Shown: one piece after another, positions 1 to 8,314 of the stretch
How the letters are laid out: each line of letters starts with the position of its first letter
Numbering within the stretch: the first letter of the stretch is position 1
Origin: S010-25 sp964466455
GTDB taxonomy: Bacteria > Pseudomonadota > Gammaproteobacteria > SZUA-229
Direction of reading: 5' to 3'
Assembly: GCA_964466455.1 (NCBI GenBank)
Contig: CAYXNL010000054.1
Location: forward strand, 1 to 14,719
Length of the DNA stretch: 14,719 bases
The notes under the pieces: model-generated
What the model saw: the letters and a program-made list of their open reading frames with translations, nothing else
The model's database searches: none
Told to the model about the DNA's origin: nothing
Position numbers and translations under genes: made by a program

Positions 1-1298
1 ATAATCGAACCATTGGCTTGTTCGGTGCCATTTCAATCGGCATTGGTGGCATGGTCGGCGGTGGTATTTTTGCAGTGCTGGGTGAAGCCGTGTCACTTGC
101 TCGCGGTGCCACGGCGATTGCTTTTCTGTTTGCAGGAGTTGTTGCAATATTAACGTCCTATTCTTATGCGAAACTCTCGGTAAAGTACCAGAATCGCGGC
201 GGGACGGTAGTTTTTGTTGATAATGCTTTTGGTCATAATCTTTTGTCAGGCAGTGTGAATTTTATGCTCTGGCTAAGTTATCTGGTTACGATTTCCTTAT
301 ATGCTGTTGCCTTTGCCTCCTATGCACAAACTTTCTTTCATGGTGATACAGCCCTCTGGATAAAACATGTGTTAATCAGTGTGGCTATTTTACTGCCGCT
401 GATGATTAATTTATTAAGTGCTTCCTTTGTTAGTCGATCTGAAACTGTCATCGTACTGATTAAACTTATATTGCTGGTTTTAATTATTGTGTCGGGTGCT
501 TTTTTTGTGGATGATAAACGACTATCGCCAACGCAATGGGGAAGCACTTTTTCTATCATCGTTGCGGGGATGATTATTTTTGTTGCTTACGAGGGTTTTG
601 AGTTAATTGCAAATGCGGCTGAAGATATTAAAGATCCGGAAAAAAATTTACCGAAAGCATTTTATAGCGCAATATTAATCGTCATTGTTCTGTATGTGCT
701 TATTGCATTAATCACGGTTGGCACGGTGCCGGAAAGTCAACTTTTAATGGCGAAGGATTATGCGTTAGCCGTTGCGGCAAAACCAGCGCTCGGACAATTT
801 GGTTTTAATATTGTTTCTGTTGCTGCGCTATTGGCAACGTTCTCGGCCATTAATGCAACGATTTATGGGAATGCACGTCTGGGTTATATCATTGCAAAAA
901 AAGGTGGACTACCTGAAATATTCAATCAGGAAAGGCAAAACATACCGGAAACGGGTGTTGTTATTACGGCAGTTCTCAGCCTGATGATGGCTAATACGAT
1001 TAATTTAACGGAGATTGCTATTATTGGTAGTGCCAGTTTTTTACTGATATTTTTTCTGGTTAATATTAGCGCGTATAAGTTAGCCAGGAAAATAAATGCG
1101 AACAGAATAATCATTTTAATGGCCTGTTTAGCGAGTGGTGCGGCATTAGCAACTTTACTTGTTCACACTTATTCGAGTAATACTGGAGCCATTGGTGTGT
1201 TTTTATCATTGATATGTATTTCAGTCTTATTTGAATTTATTTATGGTCGCTTGATCCGGGGGCAATTTTTTCAGCGTAGCTATAAAAAAGGCTCTTAA
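1..1298 (+). CDS. APC-superfamily amino acid/polyamine permease, 5'-truncated by the window edge
   Basis: This is the C-terminal bulk of an inner-membrane amino acid-polyamine-organocation (APC, AA_permease_2 type) transporter. The open frame continues to the window edge, reading NRTIGLFGAISIGIGGM from base 3. The TTG at 18 is therefore unlikely to be the true start, because the conserved TM1 lead-in lies upstream of it. The glycine-rich TM1 signature GIGGMVGGGIFAVLGEAV is the family's substrate-binding helix break. About eleven or twelve hydrophobic segments follow, including one with the conserved FVAYEGFELIANAAEDIKDP motif (TM6 and following loop). It ends in a short basic tail at TAA 1296-1298. 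The substrate cannot be told from sequence. It is about 270 bp from the next gene and shows no obvious link to the metal-efflux operon, so it is probably a separate transcription unit. Family call is firm; substrate is unknown. Confidence 0.9.
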   Translation, partial: NRTIGLFGAISIGIGGMVGGGIFAVLGEAVSLARGATAIAFLFAGVVAILTSYSYAKLSVKYQNRGGTVVFVDNAFGHNLLSGSVNFMLWLSYLVTISLYAVAFASYAQTFFHGDTALWIKHVLISVAILLPLMINLLSASFVSRSETVIVLIKLILLVLIIVSGAFFVDDKRLSPTQWGSTFSIIVAGMIIFVAYEGFELIANAAEDIKDPEKNLPKAFYSAILIVIVLYVLIALITVGTVPESQLLMAKDYALAVAAKPALGQFGFNIVSVAALLATFSAINATIYGNARLGYIIAKKGGLPEIFNQERQNIPETGVVITAVLSLMMANTINLTEIAIIGSASFLLIFFLVNISAYKLARKINANRIIILMACLASGAALATLLVHTYSSNTGAIGVFLSLICISVLFEFIYGRLIRGQFFQRSYKKGS

Positions 1299-1572
1299 TA
1301 GCATAATCAATTAGTGTTTTATAAGCACCTGTTTTTTCAAGTGGATTACAAGGCGGGGCTAGATTCTTCCTTAATTTCCGGGTCATGCCAGCGTTGGCAT
1401 TATGCTATGGATAGTTTGCTGATGATTCAAACAGATAGAGGTCAGGATAAAACCATTTAAAAATGATGGTTGAAAAGTGACGGGATTAAGGTAGTATCGG
1501 TCTATCTGTGCAGCATACTGTCACACTGTATTTTTTTATAGTAACAAAAGCCGCAAAGACATTAATATATTA
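1299..1572. other. Intergenic region with small hairpins, between permease and efflux block
   Basis: No gene is seen here. Two small inverted repeats are visible: ATGCCA-gcgt-TGGCAT at 1385-1400 (6-bp stem, 4-nt loop) and AACCAT/ATGGTT at 1451-1456 and 1466-1471 with a 9-nt loop. Neither is followed by a T-run, so neither is a convincing intrinsic terminator. The second overlaps the best promoter candidate for the downstream gene and could be an operator. A T7 stretch at about 1532-1538 precedes the weak ribosome binding site of the small protein. Confidence 0.5.
1470..1497 (+). promoter_or_regulatory. Candidate sigma-70 promoter for the efflux block
   Basis: TTGAAA at 1470-1475 and TAGTAT at 1492-1497 are separated by 16 bp, about 75 bp before the ATG of the small secreted protein. 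The -35 overlaps the right arm of the AACCAT/ATGGTT inverted repeat at 1451-1471. The match is by eye only. No MerR-like or CopR-like operator was recognised. Confidence 0.35.
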
Positions 1573-1908
1573 ATGATGACTCAACCGAAAAAATATCTGC
1601 TGTATATACTGGTTCTCTGTACCATGGGGTATGGCAGTGCCTGGGCGTATGATATTCATGCGGTAGATTCGGAATATCTTGATACTAGCGACCGGTTGAT
1701 TCCGTTTTATACCGATAGTGGTGATCAACCCTCTGATCAGACCACAACCGTATGTGACCATAGCTGCCACGCCTATTTACATATGCTGGCGATAATGCTA
1801 CAAAACACCTATCTGCTTAGCTGGCATAAAACCTCCCAACGACCGGCTAGTACGCCAGAATTTATTTCACTTATTGTCAGTCCTGACAGAAGACCCCCTC
1901 GTACCTGA
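1573..1908 (+). CDS. Small secreted Cys/His-rich protein, CzcI-like, of a metal efflux locus
   Basis: This is a 111-aa protein with a clear signal peptide: K6-K7, a hydrophobic core from about 8 to 20, and likely cleavage after AWA at residue 25. The mature part is about 86 aa and probably periplasmic. It contains a C61-x-H63-x-C65-H66-x3-H70 cluster followed by Met71 and Met75, a plausible soft-metal ligand set. The C-terminus ends in SPDRRPPRT. From memory, an RPPR-type tail and a central Cys/His cluster recur in the short proteins encoded just before czcCBA-type operons (CzcI and related). This is family knowledge not tested here. ATG 1573 is followed directly by a second ATG at 1576; no strong Shine-Dalgarno is seen. 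The tolC-type gene starts 322 bp downstream, so co-transcription is possible but not shown. A role in metal binding or sensing for the pump is inference. Confidence 0.6.
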   Translation: MMTQPKKYLLYILVLCTMGYGSAWAYDIHAVDSEYLDTSDRLIPFYTDSGDQPSDQTTTVCDHSCHAYLHMLAIMLQNTYLLSWHKTSQRPASTPEFISLIVSPDRRPPRT

Positions 1909-2230
1909 TTCCTTCCTGGTAACCTTTGCACTTGCCTGCTTACTGGCCTTTTTGTTGGCCTGATTAACAGAGACAGTGTTCAAAATTTCCTGATATGAAA
2001 GTCAGAGAACCTCTGAATAAGTTATGAATGAATATCTTGAGTTTATAACTATCAATTTATTTCACTCAGATTTGTTCCGAGATTCCCTGAAGCATAAACA
2101 GAAGTTTGAATAAAGAAATTATTATTATTTCTGCAAAGTTTACCTGTATATGGTTTCAGATATTATTATTTTTTTGATCCTGTCTGTTACCGTTTTTAAT
2201 GTGTTACGTTATATTGTACAGGAATGAATC
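1909..2230. other. AT-rich intergenic region before the efflux operon
   Basis: These 322 bp hold no long gene. A short inverted repeat with GGCC arms around 1946-1962 (loop containing TTTTT) follows the small gene but is too short to call a terminator. A dyad AGAAAT-N7-ATTTCT lies at 2114-2132 in very AT-rich DNA and may be an operator for the channel gene. A 25-codon reading frame (2150-2227) runs up to the ribosome binding site of the next gene and is listed separately. Confidence 0.5.
2150..2227 (+). CDS. Possible 25-aa membrane leader peptide (doubtful)
   Basis: An ATG-initiated frame encodes MVSDIIIFLILSVTVFNVLR plus YIVQE, a single hydrophobic helix with a basic residue after it. Its TGA (2225-2227) ends 3 nt before the ATG of the channel gene and overlaps the stretch just after that gene's AGGA ribosome binding site at 2220-2223, a layout seen in translationally coupled leaders. 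It has no recognisable ribosome binding site of its own, and AT-rich DNA readily gives hydrophobic codons (ATT, TTT), so chance is the likelier explanation. Confidence 0.15.
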   Translation: MVSDIIIFLILSVTVFNVLRYIVQE

Positions 2231-3496
2231 ATGGTATTTAAATCATGCTCCAGGCTTTGCCTGATTATCATGTTGTGTGCTGCAAAAACTGTTTTTGCAC
2301 AATCAGCAGACCCAAAAAATTATGCAGGTGATACTGCTTTAAAGCACTGGTTAAACCAGAATATCAAAACAAACCCTTCTGTGGTGGCGGCTGAAGCTGC
2401 ACTGGATGCTGCATCGTATCAAACCGTTGCAGCGGGCAGAGCCTTGTATAACCCCGAACTTGAGATCAATGCGGAGAATGCTGAAACCCGGTATCGATCA
2501 ATAGGTATCAGCCAGACGATTGACTGGGGAAATACCCGTAGTGCCAGAACCCGGATGGCAACGGCAGGAAGGCTGGCTGCACGGTTTGAACTGGAAGCAA
2601 CCCGCCAGCGGATCGCGGTAGAGTTACTTGATGCACTTGCAAAATATCACACCAGCACGTCACTAGAATCACTTGTAAAACAGGGTGAAGCGCTTATGCA
2701 GCATTTTGCAAAACTGGCAAAACGTAGATTCAAAGCCGGTGATCTGGGGCAGGTAGAAGTTGATCTTGCCAATCTATCCTATGCTCAGGCACGTTTTAAG
2801 CTCGCTGATGCGATCTCTGAAAATGTCCGTACCAGGCAGAAACTAATGGCATTAGTCGGCCATGCGGAAACCCGCTGGCCAGCTTTTATTGCCGATTTTC
2901 CTGATCCATTATTCGCCAAAGAAAATATTGATAAGACCGTTCAGGCGCTGCCGAGGATGCGAGCAATAACAGCCAGGGTTGCCACGGCACAGGCAAAAAT
3001 TAACGTGCGCGCAGGTGAATCTAGTGTTAATCCAACCATTGCAGTACGTGCGGGTAAAGAGGATCAGCATAATTTATTAGGGATTACCTTATCCATCCCA
3101 TTACAGTTAAGAAATAATTTTAAGGCAGAAATTGATGTTGCGAATGCCGAAATGATACAGGCAGAGAGTGAATCAATGGATGCGTACAGAAAGCTAAAAA
3201 GCCGACTTGAAATTGCTGGTGTTTCATACGATTTAAGTCGTAAAGCATGGCTGGCATGGGAGGCAAGTGGTGCTGGTAGTTTGAAACAGCAGATTAAGTT
3301 ACTTGAACGCCTGTGGCGAGCCGGTGAGCTTAGTACCACCGATTATCTGGTGCAATTAAAGCAGGCGCTCGATACCAGAGCTGGCGCAATAAAACAACGT
3401 GGTCGTATGTGGACGAACTGGAGCGAATGGTTGCTTGCTTCAGGAAAAATAAAGCACTGGTTACAGACAACAACGAATACAGGAATAAATAAATGA
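2231..3496 (+). CDS. TolC-family outer-membrane efflux channel (CzcC/CusC type)
   Basis: This is a 421-aa outer-membrane factor of a tripartite metal efflux system. It has a Sec signal peptide with likely cleavage after VFA at residue 23 (VFA|QSA). There is no lipobox cysteine, so unlike CusC it is not expected to be lipidated. The rest shows the two OEP repeats: NPSVVAAEAALDAASYQ and YNPELEINAEN near the N-terminus, then long amphipathic helices, and a second half with IAVRAGKEDQHNLLGITLSIP followed by another helical hairpin. The length fits the CzcC family. The protein is expected to form a trimeric alpha-barrel/beta-barrel duct docking on the adaptor encoded next. AGGA at 2220-2223 with 7-nt spacing supports ATG 2231. 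The stop TGA overlaps the adaptor's start as ATGA (3493-3496), indicating translational coupling. Confidence 0.93.
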   Translation: MVFKSCSRLCLIIMLCAAKTVFAQSADPKNYAGDTALKHWLNQNIKTNPSVVAAEAALDAASYQTVAAGRALYNPELEINAENAETRYRSIGISQTIDWGNTRSARTRMATAGRLAARFELEATRQRIAVELLDALAKYHTSTSLESLVKQGEALMQHFAKLAKRRFKAGDLGQVEVDLANLSYAQARFKLADAISENVRTRQKLMALVGHAETRWPAFIADFPDPLFAKENIDKTVQALPRMRAITARVATAQAKINVRAGESSVNPTIAVRAGKEDQHNLLGITLSIPLQLRNNFKAEIDVANAEMIQAESESMDAYRKLKSRLEIAGVSYDLSRKAWLAWEASGAGSLKQQIKLLERLWRAGELSTTDYLVQLKQALDTRAGAIKQRGRMWTNWSEWLLASGKIKHWLQTTTNTGINK

Positions 3497-4641
3497 AAAA
3501 TAATCCATTAAAAATTTTATCGCCGCTAATTTTTCTAGCGTTGACTAGCCTGGTTTTTGCTGCCAATGGGCAGGTAACTTCACCGCAGAGTTCCTCTGCA
3601 AGGGAACAGAATAATAACGTAATTAAAATGTCTGCCAAACAACGCGCAGAACAGGGAATTAAAATTCAAAAAATTGGCCCACGAGAGTTAACTGAAGTGG
3701 TGAATGCACCGGGTGAAGTAAAGATTGACCTCTATCGTTCGGCGCAGGTTACGCCACGAATTTCTGCCCAGATTGTATCACGCCACGCGCGCCTTGGTGA
3801 CAGTGTAAAAAAAGGCCAGCGGCTGATTACACTTTCCAGTGTTGCCATGGCCGAGGCGCAGGGTGCACTGGTTGAAGCAGACCGCGAATGGAAACGAGTA
3901 AAAAAACTTGGACGTAAAGTTGTATCGGGTAAACGTTATATTGCGGCACAGGTTGCCCGCCAGCGTACCTATGCCACTGTGCTGGCGTATGGTATGAACA
4001 AACAGGAGGTAAAAGAGTTACTGGCAAAAGGTAATGCTTCGCTGGCAACGGGTGAATTCGATTTATTAAGTCCGCAGGATGGTCGAATTATTTTTGATCA
4101 GTTTGTTATTGGCGAAGTGGTAAATCCGGGGCGTTTATTATTTGAAGTAAGCGATGAATCCGTTGTCTGGGTGGAGGCAAAATTGCGCCCGCAGCAGGCA
4201 TTGGGTGTTCAGGTTGGCACCACTGCACGCATTAGTATGGATGGTAAAAACTGGGTTAAAGGCAAGGTGATACAGCTGCATTATCGTCTTGATCCCGGTA
4301 GTCGTACCCTGGGTGTACGTATTGAAGTTTTCCGTAAAAATGAGGCGCTGCAAAACGAAGTTCTTCATCCGGGTGAATATGTGCAGGTTGCCCTGGCAAC
4401 CAGAGCCAGCAAGGCAGGTATTGCGGTACCCGAAACAGCCATTGTGTTGCTGCGTGGCTCATCAACGGTATTCAGGCTCAATGGCAATAAGCTGTCACCT
4501 TATCCGGTAAAAACGGGTATCAGCAGTGGAGGCTGGGTTGAAATTACTTCCGGTCTTGCCAAAGGCGATGAGATTGCAGTGAAAAATGTGTTTACGCTCA
4601 AGTCGTTATTACTTAAATCCCAGATTGGCGATGCAGACTAA
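3493..4641 (+). CDS. RND efflux periplasmic adaptor (membrane-fusion protein, CzcB type)
   Basis: This is a 382-aa adaptor linking pump and channel in the periplasm. The signal peptide ends near VFA at residues 21-23. A first lipoyl half-motif follows at about residues 80-115 (QIVSRHARLGDSVKKGQRLI), then a helical hairpin (about 115-180). The second lipoyl half and barrel come next (LLSPQDGRIIFDQFVIGEVV, then VSDESVVWVEAKL), and then a membrane-proximal domain with ALATRASKAGIAVPETAIVL. No N-terminal His-rich extension (as in CzcB) and no Met-rich metallochaperone segment (as in CusB) is visible, so it gives no clue to the metal. Start: AGGA at 3481-3484, 8 nt before ATG 3493, which overlaps the previous stop by 4 nt. 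The pump gene follows after 24 bp. Confidence 0.93.
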   Translation: MKNNPLKILSPLIFLALTSLVFAANGQVTSPQSSSAREQNNNVIKMSAKQRAEQGIKIQKIGPRELTEVVNAPGEVKIDLYRSAQVTPRISAQIVSRHARLGDSVKKGQRLITLSSVAMAEAQGALVEADREWKRVKKLGRKVVSGKRYIAAQVARQRTYATVLAYGMNKQEVKELLAKGNASLATGEFDLLSPQDGRIIFDQFVIGEVVNPGRLLFEVSDESVVWVEAKLRPQQALGVQVGTTARISMDGKNWVKGKVIQLHYRLDPGSRTLGVRIEVFRKNEALQNEVLHPGEYVQVALATRASKAGIAVPETAIVLLRGSSTVFRLNGNKLSPYPVKTGISSGGWVEITSGLAKGDEIAVKNVFTLKSLLLKSQIGDAD

Positions 4642-4665
4642 TAAATATTAGTCAAGGAGAATACT

Positions 4666-7600
4666 ATGTTAGAAAAACTTGTTGAGCTTTCGCTGCGCTA
4701 TAAATTTCTGGTGCTGGTTATTTTTTTAGTGGTGGCATTCGCTGGTGTGCGTACAGTAATGACCTTGCCGATTGATGCCTTTCCTGATGTTACTCCAGTA
4801 CAGGTAAATATTTATACTGAATCAGCCGGTCTGGCTGCTGAAGATGTCGAACAACTGCTAACCTTTCCGGTGGAATCCGGCATGGCAGGTTTACCGGGGG
4901 TGCAGCAGATTCGTTCAGTATCCCTGTTCGGGCTGTCTTATGTTTCAGTTTATTTTAAAGACGATATGGATATTTATTTTGCCCGTCGGCTGGTTATGGA
5001 GCGTTTACAGGAAGTTGCCAGCCGTATTCCTGAAGGTTATGGCAAACCGGAAATGGGGCCAAATACATCCGGTCTGGGGCAGGTGTTCTGGTACACCCTG
5101 GAGCGCAGCGATAAAAAGCTGAAAAATATTACCGATATGGATTTACGTACCTGGCAGGACTGGACGGTACGGCTGATTTTGCGCACCGCGCCGGGCGTTG
5201 ATGATGTGATGTCGTGGGGTGGACAGGAACGCCAGTATCAGGTGGTAATCAATCCATTACAGCTAATCAAATACAAACTGGATTACCGTGAGGTAATGGA
5301 TGCGATTACCGCTAACAACCGCCAGGTAGGTGGGCAATACATCAACATCGGGTCGGAGCAATACCTGATACGAGGTCTGGGGCTGGTAAAAAATGAGGAT
5401 GATATCGGTAAGATTGTGGTAAAGGTGGAAAAAGGTGTGCCGATTTACCTGCGTGATGTGGCGCAGATCAAACAGGCACCGGCTTTGCGTACTGGCGCTG
5501 TTACGCGTGATGGTAAGGAAGTTGTACTGGGTATGGCGTTGTCCCGTATTGGTGAGAACGCCAAAAACGTGGTGAATGCCGTCAAGCAAAAATTAAAGAC
5601 TGCCGAATCTGCTTTACCTGAAGGTATAGAAATACGCCCGGTTTATGACCGTACTGATCTGGTAGAAAAAGCCGTTGGTACGGCTGAACGTGCCCTGATT
5701 GAAGGCTCGATACTGGTTGCGATCGTCCTGTTTCTGTTTCTTGGTGAAATCCGTTCGGCACTGGTGGTGATCGCCGCCCTGCCGTTGGCGATGCTGATTG
5801 CTTTTATTATGATGGGGCAGGTGGGGCTGTCAGCAAATTTAATGTCGTTGGCCGGGCTGGCGATCGGTACCGGCATGATGGTCGATGGTGCCGTGGTGAT
5901 GACAGAAAATGCGTTTCGCATTATGGCGGAGCGACGTAAAAAAGGTGAACAGGTTAATCGTACGGCAGCGGTATTAACCGCTGCACGTGAAGTAGCCAAC
6001 CCCACCGCCTTCGCCATTATCATTATTATTGTGGTGTTCCTGCCGTTGTTTAGTTTACAGGGACTGGAAGGAAAATTATTTAAACCGATGGCTTTTAACA
6101 TCAGCTTTGCCATGGCCGGTTCATTAGTATTAACCCTCACCCTGATTCCTGTACTGGCCGCACTGATTCTTAAACCAAAAGAGGAACGCGATACCCTGCT
6201 GATGCGCTGGATCAAACGTGGTTATCTGCCATTGCTGGTCTGGTCACTGGTCAATAAAAAAATTGTAGTCCTGTCGTCAGTGTTTCTTTTAATTGCCAGC
6301 CTGCTTCTGTATCCACTCCTTGGTAAGGAATTTATGCCACAGTTACAGGAAGGCTCTATCATGTGGCGGGTGACCTCGATTCCATCCACCTCGCTGGAAC
6401 AGTCGATAAAAATTTCCAAAAAAGTATCAAAAGTATTGTCGCAATTCCCTGAAGTAAAAACCACGCTGGCAATGATTGGTCGTGCCGAAAAAGGTGAGAC
6501 AGCCGATGTGAATTATATGGAAATTTATACTGAACTGAAACCGCATGACGAGTGGGGAACCAGTCGTAGCTTCGAGTCACTTGCCGAGGCCATGCGTAAA
6601 AAGCTGGAAAAAGCCATTCCGACATCGGTGATCGCCTTTACCCAACCGATTCAAATGCGCGTGGAAGAGTTAATTTCCGGGGTACGGGCAACGCTGGCGG
6701 TCAAACTTTATGGTAAAGACCTGGCCAAACTCGATAGTCTGAGTGAGGAAATTAAAAATGCGGTTGCTACCGTTCCTGGTGTGGCCGATCTATCGCTGGA
6801 GGCAAATATCGGTAAACCACAAATCCGTATTCAGGTAAACCGTACCCAGCTCGCCCGTTATGGCCTTAGTGCAGACGATGTGCTGAGAATTGTTCGTACC
6901 GGTATCGGTGATGAGCGTGTCTCAACCTTAATTGACGGGGTCAAACGTTTTGATATAACCGCACCGTTAAATGCCCGATCAAAAGTAAACGTGCAGGCAA
7001 TAAAAAATATTCCATTACAAACTCCCAGCGGGGCAATTGTGCCGTTGTCTCGTGTGGCGGATGTGACCGTAGCCGAAGGCTATTCCTTTATCCGTCGTGA
7101 ACAACTGCAACGTTATGCTGTTATCCAGATGGATGTACGGGGTCGGGATGTGGACGGTTTTGTGAAAGAGGCCAATGCCGCAATAAAACAGAAGGTGGTT
7201 ATCCCATCGGGTTACTGGATCGAATGGGGAGGCGCATTTGAAAATCAGCAACGTGCCATGCATCGTCTGGCCGTGATTGTACCACTGACTATTTTCTTTA
7301 TTTTTGTATTGTTATACACCGCATTTAATTCTGTAAAGTATGCGACGTTGATTATTGCCAATGTCCCGTTTGCAACCATTGGCGGTATTGTGTCTTTGTA
7401 CATTAGTAATCAGTATCTATCGGTGCCATCGGCAATTGGATTTATTGCCGTATTCGGTGTGGCGATGTTAAATGGTATTGTGCTGATAAGTTTTATCAAT
7501 GAACTGCGTGAAAAAGGCATGAGTGTTGCCGATGCGGTTCGCAAGGGCACAGAGCTTCGACTACGACCGGTCTTAATGACTGCCAGTGTAGCCATTCTGG

Positions 7601-7794
7601 GCTTAATCCCGATGTTATTGTCATCGGGGGTGGGTGCTGAAACCCAGCGTCCCCTGGCGACGGTAGTCGTTGGTGGTTTGATTACCTCAACCCTGTTAAC
7701 ACTGATACTGTTACCGGTGATTTATGAATGGATGGAAACTCGTAAACAGAAAAAAGACCAGGTTATAGACCACCAGATAGAGGAGAAAAAGTAA
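4666..7794 (+). CDS. CusA/CzcA-family heavy-metal RND efflux pump
   Basis: This 1042-aa proton-driven inner-membrane pump has a length typical of HME-RND proteins. TM1 is at about residues 13-33, followed by the family signature LPIDAFPDVTPVQV and GLPGVQQIRSVSLFGLSYV. TM2-6 lie around 335-510, a second porter region runs from about 550 to 860, and TM8-12 are around 865-1025. TM4 carries GTGMMVDGAVVMTEN: D407 and E414 match the proton-relay D408 and E415 of CzcA, but the first Asp of the classical DFG motif is absent. ELISGVRATLAVKL (from E668) resembles divalent-cation pumps. By eye, the CusA Met-triad sites align with R568, Y617 and E668, although Met566, Met618 and Met664 lie close by. The metal therefore stays undetermined. 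AAGGAGA at 4654-4660 supports ATG 4666. The next gene overlaps the stop as TAATG. Confidence 0.95.
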   Translation: MLEKLVELSLRYKFLVLVIFLVVAFAGVRTVMTLPIDAFPDVTPVQVNIYTESAGLAAEDVEQLLTFPVESGMAGLPGVQQIRSVSLFGLSYVSVYFKDDMDIYFARRLVMERLQEVASRIPEGYGKPEMGPNTSGLGQVFWYTLERSDKKLKNITDMDLRTWQDWTVRLILRTAPGVDDVMSWGGQERQYQVVINPLQLIKYKLDYREVMDAITANNRQVGGQYINIGSEQYLIRGLGLVKNEDDIGKIVVKVEKGVPIYLRDVAQIKQAPALRTGAVTRDGKEVVLGMALSRIGENAKNVVNAVKQKLKTAESALPEGIEIRPVYDRTDLVEKAVGTAERALIEGSILVAIVLFLFLGEIRSALVVIAALPLAMLIAFIMMGQVGLSANLMSLAGLAIGTGMMVDGAVVMTENAFRIMAERRKKGEQVNRTAAVLTAAREVANPTAFAIIIIIVVFLPLFSLQGLEGKLFKPMAFNISFAMAGSLVLTLTLIPVLAALILKPKEERDTLLMRWIKRGYLPLLVWSLVNKKIVVLSSVFLLIASLLLYPLLGKEFMPQLQEGSIMWRVTSIPSTSLEQSIKISKKVSKVLSQFPEVKTTLAMIGRAEKGETADVNYMEIYTELKPHDEWGTSRSFESLAEAMRKKLEKAIPTSVIAFTQPIQMRVEELISGVRATLAVKLYGKDLAKLDSLSEEIKNAVATVPGVADLSLEANIGKPQIRIQVNRTQLARYGLSADDVLRIVRTGIGDERVSTLIDGVKRFDITAPLNARSKVNVQAIKNIPLQTPSGAIVPLSRVADVTVAEGYSFIRREQLQRYAVIQMDVRGRDVDGFVKEANAAIKQKVVIPSGYWIEWGGAFENQQRAMHRLAVIVPLTIFFIFVLLYTAFNSVKYATLIIANVPFATIGGIVSLYISNQYLSVPSAIGFIAVFGVAMLNGIVLISFINELREKGMSVADAVRKGTELRLRPVLMTASVAILGLIPMLLSSGVGAETQRPLATVVVGGLITSTLLTLILLPVIYEWMETRKQKKDQVIDHQIEEKK

Positions 7795-8108
7795 TGAAAC
7801 TGATAAAAGCTTTTATTCACCGCAATCGTGTAGCGGATGTCATTGCTGCATTAAAAGGCAAAAGTTATAACAGTCTTTCTATTGTTAATGTTAAAGGTAT
7901 GCTGATGGAGGCGCTGGATGCAAAAGAACAGGATTACTCGATTGAGCTTGGCGTGGAAACCATAACAGAAGTAAAAATGGAATTAATCTGTGAGGACCAC
8001 TGTGTTAAAGAAGCAGTGAAGATGATTCAACAAAAAGCCCGCACCGGGCAGAGTAATGCAGGCTGGATTTACGTCATGGATATCCAGCAGTCCTACCCCA
8101 TTGAGTAA
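7794..8108 (+). CDS. PII-like signalling protein associated with the metal RND pump
   Basis: This 104-aa protein has the ferredoxin-like PII fold pattern. It has an N-terminal strand MKLIKAFIHRNRVADVIAAL, strand 2 SLSIVNVKGM, a shortened T-loop region (about 37-53) without the uridylylated Tyr51 context of GlnB, and a second babbab half EVKMELICEDHCVKEAVKMI. A B-loop-like segment T84-G85-Q-S-N-A-G90-W91-I ends the core. GlnB has Lys90 where this protein has W91, so classical ATP binding is doubtful. C66-E-D-H69-C70 is a possible metal-binding cluster. PII-like proteins of a divergent group are known next to heavy-metal RND operons, and this fits. AGGAG at 7781-7785 sits inside the pump gene, and ATG 7794 overlaps its TAA by one base, so it is almost certainly co-translated. 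A regulatory or sensing role is inferred. Confidence 0.8.
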   Translation: MKLIKAFIHRNRVADVIAALKGKSYNSLSIVNVKGMLMEALDAKEQDYSIELGVETITEVKMELICEDHCVKEAVKMIQQKARTGQSNAGWIYVMDIQQSYPIE

Positions 8109-8314
8109 TGGCTGTGTGGCTGTAACGAAGGTGATTTTACCGGTACTGGTACATGAATCCAGCGAGTTACTTGCTGTGGTGAATGGTCTGCGCGCAGGAA
8201 AACCCGGATAAAAGTGATTTTTTCTATCAGTGTTATTAGTGAATGGGTTATTTTTTCAGGAGTTGCTCGAATATTATAGACTTGACCCGCTATTCCCTAG
8301 TAAAATCCCGCCAT

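Noticed and set aside
1931..1965. GGCC-TTTTT-GGCC segment as an intrinsic terminator of the small secreted protein gene
   Set aside because: The stem is only 4 bp, the T-run lies inside the loop rather than after the stem, and no further support was seen.
5643..6215. Minus-strand 190-codon frame inside the pump gene
   Set aside because: It is antisense to conserved RND transmembrane sequence and low in complexity (Ile/Ala/Thr runs), with no supporting start signals.
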